From an uncultured Gammaproteobacteria bacterium (GTDB lineage: Bacteria; Pseudomonadota; Gammaproteobacteria; GCA-001735895): a stretch of 64,000 bases of DNA. The stretch's first letter is position 1. Every line of letters begins with the position of its first letter. Under the pieces are notes generated by a model. It saw only the letters and a list, made by a program, of their open reading frames with translations. It was not told where the DNA came from and ran no database searches. Positions 40,825-50,300 of this stretch are shown one piece after another. The DNA lies in the NCBI GenBank assembly GCA_913061315.1, contig CAJXUC010000008.1:1-64000 (forward strand), in the 5' to 3' direction. Made by a program: the position numbers and the translations under genes.

Positions 40825-41553
40825 ATGGACCGTATAGCCCCAGAGAACTGGTATCAAACTAAAAAAATAGACGATGACGTCACCCACATTTGCGAACCTT
40901 ATATCAAGGAATTTTATCGCTGTAATATCTGGCATGTTCGCGGCAGCCAAAGTGACCTGTTAGTGGATAGTGGCATGGGCGTGGTATCACTCACTGATTG
41001 GGTTTCAATTGTTACTGAAAAAGATATCGCCGCCGTGGCAAGTCATACACATTTTGACCATATCGGTTGTCATCATGAATTTAAACACTGCATTGTTCAT
41101 TCGGCAGAAGCCGATCTATTGGCAAATCCAACGCGAGAAAGCACGTTGGTGGAACCGTACGTTACGGATGATATTTTTACTCAATTGCCACCACAACCCT
41201 ACGTATCAGAAACTTATGCAGTCAAGAAGACTTCGCAGGCTGAAATAGTTGAGGACGGTCATGTTATTGACTTGGGCAATCGACAGTTTGAGGTTATTCA
41301 TACCCCTGGTCATTCTCCAGGTGGTATCGCATTATTTGAACACAAAACAGGCATCCTATTTTCTGGTGACTTACACTATGATGGATTGTTAATCGAAGAT
41401 ACGTATCACTCGAACCCATCTGACTATCAAAATTCAATGAAGCGCCTGCTTGAATTACCCGTTAATATCGTACACGGCGGACACTTTGCAAGTTTTGGTG
41501 CCGATCGTCACCGTAGCCTCATTCGCAATTGGCTTGATAGTAAAAACCATTGA
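40825..41553 (+). CDS. Metallo-beta-lactamase-fold hydrolase
   Basis: This is a binuclear metallo-hydrolase of 242 aa. The main metal motif THFDHIG (HxHxDH variant with Thr-His-Phe-Asp-His) is present, as are HTPGHSPGGIALFE, FSGDLHYDG and the terminal HGGH. The substrate is unknown; family members cut esters, thioesters and lactones. I preferred the ATG at 40825 (MDRIAPENWYQ) over the GTG at 40813. It sits inside the importer-ureohydrolase operon, so it probably acts on the same substrate or a derivative. Confidence 0.85.
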   Translation: MDRIAPENWYQTKKIDDDVTHICEPYIKEFYRCNIWHVRGSQSDLLVDSGMGVVSLTDWVSIVTEKDIAAVASHTHFDHIGCHHEFKHCIVHSAEADLLANPTRESTLVEPYVTDDIFTQLPPQPYVSETYAVKKTSQAEIVEDGHVIDLGNRQFEVIHTPGHSPGGIALFEHKTGILFSGDLHYDGLLIEDTYHSNPSDYQNSMKRLLELPVNIVHGGHFASFGADRHRSLIRNWLDSKNH

Positions 41554-41565
41554 AAAGGTAACCAT

Positions 41566-42519
41566 ATGACCACTAAATTTAATCAACCACTCGGGGGTAA
41601 CGACATGCCTCGTTTTGGTGGTATCGCCACTATGATGAGATTACCCCATGTCCCTGATGCACGGGGACTTGATGTTGCTTTTGTTGGTGTACCCTTTGAT
41701 ATCGGCACATCAAACCGTTCAGGCGCGAGATTTGGTCCTCGCCAAATTCGGAGCGAATCGTGCTTAATTCGTCCATACAACATGGCAACCCGAGCCGCAC
41801 CGTTTGATTCTTTACAAGTCGCCGATATTGGTGATGTCGCCATTAATACTTTTAACCTAGAGAAATCGATGGGCATTATTGAATCTGCCTACGACAACAT
41901 CCTGGCTCAGGATTGCAAACCACTTACCATGGGCGGTGATCACACCATTGCATTACCCATTCTGCGCTCTATTGCCAAAAAATATGGCCCTGTTGGAATC
42001 GTCCATGTTGATGCTCATGCTGATATCAACGACACCATGTTCGGTGAACGTATTGCTCACGGCACACCGTTTCGGCGTGCCATTGAAGAAAAATTAGTCG
42101 ATCCCAAACGCATGGTACAAATTGGGCTACGCGCAACCGGATACGAAGCTGACGATTTTGATTGGCCTAGAGAGCAGGGCGTGCGAGTTGTTCCAGCAGA
42201 AGACTGCTGGTATCAATCACTGAAACCATTAATGGCAGAAGTCCGTGAACAGTTGGGTGAAGGAGCAGTTTATATAACCTTTGACATTGATGGGCTTGAT
42301 CCCGCTTATGCAGCAGGTACGGGTACGCCCGAAATTGGTGGTCTGTCAATTCACCAAGGATTAGAAATTATTCGCGGTTGTCGCGGACTTGATGTTGTAG
42401 GAGGGGATTTGGTTGAAGTCGCACCAGCTTATGATACGACTGGAAATACCGCGCTGACTGCAGCCAATTTGTTATTTGAAATGCTTTGCGTATTTCCTGG
42501 TGTGGATTACCGGGCATAA
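41566..42519 (+). CDS. Agmatinase-family ureohydrolase (possibly guanidinobutyrase/guanidinopropionase)
   Basis: It hydrolyses the C-N bond of a guanidino compound to give urea and an amine. Mn-binding motifs are complete: MGGDHTIALPI, VHVDAHADIND and TFDIDGLDPAYAAGTGTPEIGG (quoted in part). The N-terminal blocks VPFDIGTSNRSGARFGPRQI and NMATRAAPFDSLQVADIGDV resemble the Pseudomonas guanidinobutyrase/guanidinopropionase group more than E. coli SpeB, which is a judgement from memory. The length is 317 aa. It closes the importer operon and is followed by a hairpin at 42636-42664. Confidence 0.88.
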   Translation: MTTKFNQPLGGNDMPRFGGIATMMRLPHVPDARGLDVAFVGVPFDIGTSNRSGARFGPRQIRSESCLIRPYNMATRAAPFDSLQVADIGDVAINTFNLEKSMGIIESAYDNILAQDCKPLTMGGDHTIALPILRSIAKKYGPVGIVHVDAHADINDTMFGERIAHGTPFRRAIEEKLVDPKRMVQIGLRATGYEADDFDWPREQGVRVVPAEDCWYQSLKPLMAEVREQLGEGAVYITFDIDGLDPAYAAGTGTPEIGGLSIHQGLEIIRGCRGLDVVGGDLVEVAPAYDTTGNTALTAANLLFEMLCVFPGVDYRA

Positions 42520-42635
42520 GATTCGATGTTTTTCAGTTTTAAGCGATACACGAGTAATTGGTATAGTCCAAACCCAACTACTCGGTTCCTGCTACTGAAG
42601 AATTAGTCAAATACCAACCAAATGAATAAATTTTT

Positions 42636-42664
42636 AGCCACCTTCGTCTAATTACAAGGCGGCT
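42636..42664. terminator. Possible bidirectional terminator
   Basis: A stem AGCC-A-CCTT pairs with AAGG-C-GGCT (one mismatch, 11-base loop) in the convergent gap between the ureohydrolase and the LysR gene. It is flanked by TTTTT on the left and GATTTT on the right. Its position fits transcription ending from both sides, but the mismatch and short T-runs make it moderate. Confidence 0.45.
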
Positions 42665-42691
42665 GATTTTCAAATTCACGTTGTTACATCT

Positions 42692-43582
42692 TCATCCCAT
42701 CATCAAAGGTTCATTATCTCGTAATAGCTGAGTAATAAAACGGCAAACAGCGTCCACCCGCGCCACATCTCTTAAGTCCTCGTGTACCATCAGCCAAAAA
42801 CTACGCTGTACTAATATTTGATCAGGTAGCACCGCCACCATCTGCGGGTCATTCGCAGCCATAAAGCAATGAACCAATCCAAGCCCAACACCACTTCGAA
42901 TTGCATTATATTGTGCATTTAAATTGGTGCTACGAAACACCACATGCGCATTTTTAAAAGTGCTTTCAAAATAACGTAGTTCGGGCATTTCAATCAGATC
43001 GTCAATGTAGCTGACAAATTCATGTTGTGTAAGATCATCGATACTTGTTATTTTAATGTGATTAGCGAGATATTCACTAGACCCATATAGTTTGAGCCTA
43101 TAGTCACACAACTTCCAACCTTTTAAACGACCACTTTCGGGTCGCGAAAACGTAATAGCAATATCGGCCTCCCGTTTTGACAAACTGGTTCGACGAGTGT
43201 CTGCCATCAATTCAATTTCAATGTCGGGATGCTCTAACCGAAATTCGCCAATATGGCGCGCTATAACCTGTGCGCCAATACCTTCTGAAGTTGATATTCG
43301 AACCGTTCCACTCAACCTCGCATCCTTACCTGATAAAGTTTGGTATAGATGATTCGACTGGGATTCAATTTTTTCCGCCATTGGCAGTAGACGCATGCCG
43401 GCATCAGTAAGTTGGTAACCAGTTGGTGACTTATCAAATAGACGGGCCTGAAGTTGTTTTTCTAACGATGCTATTCGACGACTGACCGTTGTATGATCTA
43501 CCTGCAGGCGTAGCGCTGCTTTTACTAGCTTACCTTGACGTGATAATTCGAGGAAATAGCGCAAATCATTCCAATCGTACAT
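42692..43582 (-). CDS. LysR-family transcriptional regulator
   Basis: This is a typical LTTR: winged HTH at residues 1-65 (LRYFLELSRQGKLVKAALRL, then VDHTTVSRRIASLEKQLQAR), followed by the periplasmic-binding-like effector domain. The length is 296 aa. It is divergent from the semialdehyde dehydrogenase gene, with inverted repeats in the shared 121-bp gap, so it most likely controls that gene. The effector is probably a pathway intermediate. Confidence 0.92.
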   Translation of the reverse strand: MYDWNDLRYFLELSRQGKLVKAALRLQVDHTTVSRRIASLEKQLQARLFDKSPTGYQLTDAGMRLLPMAEKIESQSNHLYQTLSGKDARLSGTVRISTSEGIGAQVIARHIGEFRLEHPDIEIELMADTRRTSLSKREADIAITFSRPESGRLKGWKLCDYRLKLYGSSEYLANHIKITSIDDLTQHEFVSYIDDLIEMPELRYFESTFKNAHVVFRSTNLNAQYNAIRSGVGLGLVHCFMAANDPQMVAVLPDQILVQRSFWLMVHEDLRDVARVDAVCRFITQLLRDNEPLMMG

Positions 43583-43627
43583 GGCTTGCTCTGTGTTTTT
43601 TTGCAGAATGATTCTGGATTATACATT

Positions 43628-43654
43628 ATAGATATGCATAAATATCAGGTCTAT
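43628..43654. promoter_or_regulatory. Candidate LysR operator
   Basis: Two nested inverted repeats lie in the lysR-mmsA divergent gap: GATAT-N6-ATATC at 43631-43646 and ATAGA...TCTAT (43628-43632 with 43650-43654). This AT-rich palindrome is where an LTTR binding site is expected. A TATAAT at 43681-43686 could be the -10 of the dehydrogenase gene but leaves a very short leader. Confidence 0.4.
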
Positions 43655-43703
43655 ACTCTTTAAGTGTATCTATCTACAACTATAATTTATTTGGAGTTCT
43701 AAT

Positions 43704-45221
43704 ATGAGCCAAGCAACACCTGATCTTTACGAGCTTTATCATTTTGTTAATGGCGAGAAAGTTGCCGGTATCAGTGGAGGGCGGGTCGGTGATGTTTTCA
43801 ACCCGAGCCTAGGTACCAAAGCTGCTGAAGTACCTTTGGCCTCTCAGGCTGAGGTTGAGTCTGCCATTACAGTTGCACAAGCGGCATTTCCAGCTTGGTC
43901 TGGTATGTCTGTTTTAGCGCGTTCACGCATCATGACAAAGTTTGTTCATTTACTTTACAAGCACCAGCATGAGTTGGGCGAATTAGTTTGTAAAGAGCAC
44001 GGTAAAGTTATTGAAGATGCTATGGGTTCTGTACTTCGTGGTATCGAAGTGGCTGAATTCGCTTGTGGCGCACCGCATGCCCAAAAAGGTGAATTTTCGG
44101 ACAATGTCGCAACTGGAATAGATATTTATTCGATGAGAAAGCCGCTCGGTGTTGTTGCTGGCATTACACCATTTAATTTTCCAGCAATGATTCCTCTGTG
44201 GATGGCAGGCATGGCTTTGGTTACTGGCAACACCGTTGTTATGAAACCATCTGAAAAAGATCCATCTTGTCCATTACGAATTGCCGAGTTATTCCATGAA
44301 GCGGGCGGTCCAGCCGGTGTGTTTAACATAGTGAATGGCGATAAAGAAGCCGTCGACACTTTGTTGAACGATGAACGTATTAAAGCTGTTAGTTTTGTTG
44401 GTTCAACTCCAATTGCGCAATATGTTTATGAAACTGCAACGGCTAATGGTAAGCGTTGTCAGGCAATGGGTGGCGCTAAAAACCACATGTTAATTATGCC
44501 AGATGCAGACTTGGAAGATGTTGCTAATGCGTTAATGGGAGCCGCTTATGGTTCAGCTGGGGAGCGCTGCATGGCTATTTCAGTTGGCGTTTGTGTTGGT
44601 GACGAAGTTGCTGATAAGTTAATCGCAATTTTAAAGCCCCGCGTAGAAGCCCTGCGTATTGGACCAAGCACGGAAACAGGTCTTGAAATGGGCGCATTAA
44701 TTACCAAAGAACATCGTGAAAAAGTCATAAATTATATTCAGATGGCAGAAGACGAAGGGTCAACCTTAGTGGTTGATGGTCGTGATTTTGTTTGTGAACG
44801 TAGTAAGCATGGTTATTTTCTTGGCGGCTCACTAATTGACAATGTTAAATCTGATATGACTTCTTACCAAGAAGAAATTTTTGGGCCTGTGTTACAAATC
44901 ATGCGCGTTGGTTCATTCGAAGAAGGCATGTCACTTGCCAGCGACCATCCTTATGGTAACGGTACTTCTATCTTTACTAAGAGTGGTTCAGCGGCTAGAA
45001 CTTATGCTGATAAAGTTGAAGTTGGCATGGTTGGTATTAATGTGCCAATCCCTGTACCTATGGCTTTCTATAGCTTTGGTGGTTGGAAGGCTTCAGCTTT
45101 TGGTGACCATAATCAATATGGCATGGAAGGGTTACGTTTTTATACCAAAGTTAAGACTGTCACCGCTCGCTGGCAAGAAAAAGGCCTTGATGCCGAGTTC
45201 TCCTTACCCGTTTTAAAATAA
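43704..45221 (+). CDS. mmsA: CoA-acylating (methyl)malonate-semialdehyde dehydrogenase
   Basis: It oxidises methylmalonate or malonate semialdehyde to propionyl- or acetyl-CoA with NAD+ and CoA. The catalytic Cys is in GSAGERCMAISV; PFNFPAMIPLWM and AMGGAKNHMLIMPDADLED are MmsA family blocks. The length is 505 aa. In the context of a ureohydrolase, a close role is that of the BauC-like enzyme in beta-alanine breakdown. GGAG lies 7 bases before the start. A strong terminator follows at 45233-45271. Confidence 0.93.
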   Translation: MSQATPDLYELYHFVNGEKVAGISGGRVGDVFNPSLGTKAAEVPLASQAEVESAITVAQAAFPAWSGMSVLARSRIMTKFVHLLYKHQHELGELVCKEHGKVIEDAMGSVLRGIEVAEFACGAPHAQKGEFSDNVATGIDIYSMRKPLGVVAGITPFNFPAMIPLWMAGMALVTGNTVVMKPSEKDPSCPLRIAELFHEAGGPAGVFNIVNGDKEAVDTLLNDERIKAVSFVGSTPIAQYVYETATANGKRCQAMGGAKNHMLIMPDADLEDVANALMGAAYGSAGERCMAISVGVCVGDEVADKLIAILKPRVEALRIGPSTETGLEMGALITKEHREKVINYIQMAEDEGSTLVVDGRDFVCERSKHGYFLGGSLIDNVKSDMTSYQEEIFGPVLQIMRVGSFEEGMSLASDHPYGNGTSIFTKSGSAARTYADKVEVGMVGINVPIPVPMAFYSFGGWKASAFGDHNQYGMEGLRFYTKVKTVTARWQEKGLDAEFSLPVLK

Positions 45222-45232
45222 AGTAGTTCATG

Positions 45233-45271
45233 ATGCCATCGAATGTCTTCCTGGTATTCGATGGCATTTTT
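45233..45271 (+). terminator. Rho-independent terminator of mmsA
   Basis: A perfect 12-bp stem (45233-45244 with 45256-45267, 11-base loop) is followed by TTTTT. It lies 11 bases after the mmsA stop and is the clearest terminator on the plus strand in this window. Confidence 0.93.
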
Positions 45272-45362
45272 AATGATTCACAATTCACTTTAGTTGAAGC
45301 ACTTTTTCGAGGTAACCAGAGGATGTCTTTTAAAGCTTTCTAATGGCATCTTCAAAAATTTC

Positions 45363-46076
45363 TTAATTATTCATGCTGTAATCGTAACTTTGACCTTTGC
45401 TATTACTGTTAAATACTTGCGCATGGAAAGACACAATCACTCGATCACTCTCACCGCTATACGGGAATGCCATGTGTTTAATATGTGCTGGAAATATAGC
45501 AACCTTGCCATCCTGTGCATAGGAATCCCAAGAACTATTTTGCAAATACTGATTGCCATAATCACCATGACCACCCGCCATATATTCCATGTTTGGACCA
45601 TAAAAACGCGTATTGCCGTTTGGTTGGCGTCCTTGATGTGACTCCCTAGAAATACTTGCTTCACCTGACTGAACATAATAAACGCCTGACCAGGAACAAT
45701 TGCCATGCACGTGAGTTTCGTGGAAAGCGTGCCCATTGGCAATTTGAAACCACAAGCCCGTAATATTGACAGATATATTTCCACTCTCACCCCATTCCTG
45801 TTTATTTGCCTCTTTGGCCACTTCATAAATACCATCGCGAATAAACGCAGCTAACTCATCAAGTTCTTTGTGCAACGGATACTGGTTAAGCAAATCATCT
45901 CGACTCGTATAGGCTTGATTAGGGGCTCGATTTTCCTTTTCACGATGTTTATAAAACAATTCAATTAATACCGGGTTTACTTTTTGATAATGCGCAAACC
46001 GTTTGACCAATATAGAAGTTGGCCAAAGCTTTATGATATTGGAGTTTGTCTTATTCTTGCTTTTCTTTGCCATCAT
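45363..46076 (-). CDS. 2OG-Fe(II) oxygenase (TIGR02466-like)
   Basis: This 237-aa protein resembles the putative 2OG-Fe(II) oxygenase family of marine bacteria. The metal-binding region reads FHETHVHGNCSWSGVYYVQ, and the distal His/Arg part AIFPAHIKHMAFPYSGESDR. The N-terminal WPTSILVKRF is typical of this family, whose substrates are unknown. It is 20 bases downstream of the unrecognised 46.1-47.0 kb gene and is likely co-transcribed with it. Confidence 0.85.
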   Translation of the reverse strand: MMAKKSKNKTNSNIIKLWPTSILVKRFAHYQKVNPVLIELFYKHREKENRAPNQAYTSRDDLLNQYPLHKELDELAAFIRDGIYEVAKEANKQEWGESGNISVNITGLWFQIANGHAFHETHVHGNCSWSGVYYVQSGEASISRESHQGRQPNGNTRFYGPNMEYMAGGHGDYGNQYLQNSSWDSYAQDGKVAIFPAHIKHMAFPYSGESDRVIVSFHAQVFNSNSKGQSYDYSMNN

Positions 46077-46096
46077 TTTTCCCTTAATTACATGCG

Positions 46097-46990
46097 CTAC
46101 AGTGGTTTGTACTGCTTACATTTATCGATATAGTTTTGTGTACCAAGCGGTATTGGGACACGCGCATTCGCAATATAATTGAGTAACCGCTTTCCTTCTC
46201 GTAAAAGTGCCTGACCCTTTCCCGTGTGCATGAGCAATAATTGATCTGCATCATCCGGCAAATCAGGCTCAAAAGTATCCAGTGCTTCGGCTAGCGCTAC
46301 AAAATTCGGCCAAATCCGAAAAATAATGTCATCTTTTTTCATTGTTTCTGCGACTTGTTTTGATGCATCGGCATAGTTCTGTATCACATGTTCACAAGCG
46401 GTAAATAATTCATTCGCATTGAATGTCTTAACCATTTGGTCACGAATCATGTCAATATCTCGCTTACTTTGCGCTATTTTAATAAATCGCGATTCATAGA
46501 AGTCTGAGGGCGTCATCGTGAAAGCTTTAAAAGGTTCACCCCAAATTTCGTCAATGCCTTCACAGCCAGAATAATGTTTGACTTGCTTACCTAGTTTCAG
46601 CGCTTCTTGAAAGCAGGCACTGCATTGGCGCATCAATTCATTATCTCGACTCACTTGAACACCCAGTTCACCTAGATCTACTATCGATGTAAACAAGTCT
46701 GTTGCTCGATGGAACAATGAGCCAGCGAGCATTGCAGCATTCACTCGCTTTCGGGCTGGATTAGTTTCAGATTCGTAAGCGATTCTAGCCTGATCAAGGC
46801 TTTTACCAGGGGTACTAATACCCGCCTCAGTATGGTGGAATGCGCGACGAGTTAGACTGTCGATGAGGAGTTTTCGATTGCTTAAAGTATCGGTCAAAGG
46901 TTGATAGTAACGTATCCAGTAACCGTAATAGTAAATATAGTCGGTTTCATCGATGATTAAACGCGTACCGTTCGAGGGAGTTTTATTCAT
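46097..46990 (-). CDS. Hypothetical protein paired with a 2OG-Fe(II) oxygenase
   Basis: I do not recognise this 297-aa protein. It has no signal peptide or membrane segments and looks mainly alpha-helical, with Tyr-rich DYIYYYGYWIRYYQP near the N-terminus (residues 17-31). Four Cys residues are scattered, with no clear metal motif. The tight coupling to the oxygenase suggests it is a partner or a substrate-handling protein. No function is proposed. Confidence 0.7.
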   Translation of the reverse strand: MNKTPSNGTRLIIDETDYIYYYGYWIRYYQPLTDTLSNRKLLIDSLTRRAFHHTEAGISTPGKSLDQARIAYESETNPARKRVNAAMLAGSLFHRATDLFTSIVDLGELGVQVSRDNELMRQCSACFQEALKLGKQVKHYSGCEGIDEIWGEPFKAFTMTPSDFYESRFIKIAQSKRDIDMIRDQMVKTFNANELFTACEHVIQNYADASKQVAETMKKDDIIFRIWPNFVALAEALDTFEPDLPDDADQLLLMHTGKGQALLREGKRLLNYIANARVPIPLGTQNYIDKCKQYKPL

Positions 46991-47355
46991 GTGATCAATA
47001 CTAAAAAGGCAAACATCAGATTAATACAATTATTTAAAAACTTTATTTACATCATAAAACAAACACATAGAATCATCCATAAAATGATCCTACCAAATAC
47101 ACATTATTATAAAATTAGTCGCTTTGCTTTTTTGAGCGTGTGTTTAACAACGTAGCAATTAGTTTGATCATTCAGCCTGCAGTTATCACATGTAGCCACC
47201 TTTTGGATATACTGTTTATTTTTTTAACCTTCCATATCGTAATCTTTCATATTAAAAGTGCCGATATGAATTTTACAAGCTCATGCTGTGAGCTTTAATC
47301 GGCCTATAATTTCATTTTTTAGACCACTCAAAATAGTTCAGGAGCATTGTTAGTC
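46991..47355. other. 365-bp gap upstream of recC
   Basis: There is no coding frame. A 7-bp hairpin (AAGCTCA 47277-47283 with TGAGCTT 47289-47295) lies just before a TATAAT at 47305-47310, which is a plausible -10 for recCBD. The -35 region is not convincing. The rest is AT-rich without repeats. Confidence 0.45.
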
Positions 47356-50300
47356 ATGGCTTTATCCATTGTTAGCTCTAATCGCGTAGAGATTCTTCAA
47401 CAAAGCCTGTCTCATCATATTTGCTCACAAATGTTGAGTAATCCGTTTGACCCTGACGTTGTTGTTGTTCCCACTTTTGCAATGGCGCGCTGGCTTAATT
47501 TAAAAATTGCCCAACAACAAGGAATTGCAGCCAATATTGAATACCCTTCACCGTCCGTATGGATTTGGCAACTGGCTACCACTGTTCTCAAAGACATACC
47601 AAAAGCTGATCCCCTATCGCGTGACACGATGTGTTGGAAAATTTTTCAGAGTTTGCCTACATTAATCAACAGCCTTGAATTTGAAACCATTAATCGTTAC
47701 CTGAAAAACGATGCTTCTGGTGTTAAATGCTGGCAATTGTCGACTCGAATTGCAGATATTTTTGACCGTTACCAACATTACCGACCCGATATGATTCGAC
47801 TCTGGTCCGATGGTTTAGAAAATCACTGGCAGGCCATACTTTGGCGGCTTTTGATTCAAAACCAAGCTAAGCAATGCCATAGTGCGGTACTCGAGCAACT
47901 ACTGGTAGCCTTGCGTAACGATTGTAAAGAAATCTGCCTACCTGAAAGAATCAGCCTGTTTGTTTTATCGAGTTTGCCCCCACGATTTATCGATCTAATA
48001 CATGCGCTTGCCAAACACATCACGGTAACACTTTATTTGCACAGCCCAACTGATCAATATTGGGCTGACTTAAAAAATCAAAAATCGCAATTAAAACTGC
48101 GCCTTTTAAAACCACAACAAGCCCAATACTACGAAGCTGGCAACGAACTGCTTACCTCCTGGGGCCGGCAGGGCCAAACCATGCAGGATTTGTTACTTGA
48201 TAATAATGGACTGGTCATCAATGAAGCCGATGCCTATCAGCCACCCGATTGCTCGACCCTATTGCAATCTATTCAGCAAAGTATTTACAACCTAGATGAT
48301 ACGGCAGTCAAAATGACTGTAGATGATTCACTGTCAGTACATATTTGCCATAGCCCAATGCGTGAATGCCAAGTTCTACACGATGAGCTTCTTCGGCTGC
48401 TGCAAAAAGACTCAACTTTAATATTAGAAGATATTCTAGTAATGGTACCTGACATTAGTCGCTATGCACCTTATATCGAAGCCGTGTTCCAGACCAGTGA
48501 TGACAGAACTCAACCGACATTAGCGTGGAATCTTTCTGATATTTCGTTAGCCGATGAACACCCTTTGATTCTCACTTTTTTGCAATTACTCAAACTACCA
48601 CAGAGCCGTTTTTCATTGTCTGAGGTTCTATCATTGCTCGATGTAGACGAAATAAAAAATCGTTTTAGTCTCGACGAGCAAGCTTTACACAGCATCCGCA
48701 ACTTACTTAATGACGCTCAAATTCGTTGGGCAATTGACGCTCAACACAAACAGCAGTTGGGTTTGCCTTCAACTATTGAAAATACTTGGCAACAAGCAAA
48801 GGAGCGGCTTTTCGCAGGATATGCAATGGCAGGTAACGACTACTGGGCCGGTATTTCAGCACTGTCACAAGTTCAGGGTGATCGTGCTTTACATATCGGT
48901 AAGTTTTGGCACTTGTTTGAACGCTTACAGCATTGGCGGCGTCGATTAGCTCAACCGCAAAGTTCGAATGACTGGCAAGCGTCACTATTGGCTTTAATCG
49001 ATGAATTTTTCCTTGAGTCCAATAGTAGTGATAGTCGACTTCAACACATTCGAGATGTTATAACCGAACTTGGCACTACTAGCTTCAGTTCTAGTGTCAA
49101 TAGTAACGAGAACAACCTGTCGTCTGAACTAGTGAGCTTTTGGATGGAGCAACAGCTTGCCTCTCAGGAGAAGCCAGGAAAATTATTTTCTGGTGGGGTG
49201 ACTTTTTGTGGAATGCGCCCCATGCGCTGTCTGCCATTTGGCGTCATCTGCCTGTTAGGGATGAATGACGGTGATTTCCCCCGTCGAGATAGTCGGGCTG
49301 ACTTCGACCTTATGGATCATAGCTGGAAGCCAGGTGACCCGTTAAAAGGAGACGAAGATCGTTACTTAATGCTAGAAACTTTATTATGCACTCGCAAAGC
49401 ACTTTATCTGAGTTACTGTGGTCGCAGTTTAAAAGATAACGGTGAATGCATGCCTTCCGTATTAGTGAGAGAGTTTCTTGATTTTGTTGACCTCCGTTTT
49501 AAATTCGATACCCTGAATGAAGTTAGCATGAGTGAACAGATTTCTACGACTCATCCAATGCAGGCATTTGCAGAATCAAACTTTCAATTACCACAGCAAA
49601 GCTATAATCAGTACTGGTGCGATATTGCAAACCAGTTGGCACAGCCAAAATTAATTCAACCAAAACATGATTGGTCGTTAAGGCCGCTAACTCCCATCCC
49701 TGAAAGCACGCTATGCTCAAGCATTGACTTACTTCAGCTCTGTCGTTTCTTGAAACATCCAATTGAATATTTTTTTCGCCAACGACTTAAAATTTATTTT
49801 AACTCTAAAGAGCCTGCTATTGATGAAGAGGCTTTTGAGCTGGCTGGTTTAGAGAAATGGAACCTTAAGCAACGGTTTCTAAACGATTATTTAAACAAAG
49901 TGGAAACGAGTCATCAACACTTATCCGCCGAAGGTTTGTTACCACATGGCCCAGCAGCGATGAGTTGTATTGCTGGCATAGCCGATGACCAAAAAAGATT
50001 TAACCTGCAGCTCCAACCCTACTATAACGAAAAGACTGAGACTAAACACTTTGCCTTTTCGCTTGGTTCTGATCTTCACTTGACTGGTTCAGTTGAAAAT
50101 TACTATCCAAAACTAGGACTAATGGAATTTACCAGCAGTAAATTGCAAGGTAAAAATTTTTTATTCCTTTGGGTTAAGCATCTTGCAATGTGTGCGACTC
50201 AGCAATTTAATAAGGGCGAAACAAGCTGTTTAATTGGCAGCGATCAAACATTGATTTTTACGCCAATATCCGCTGATGAAGCGAAACTTCAACTGACTCA

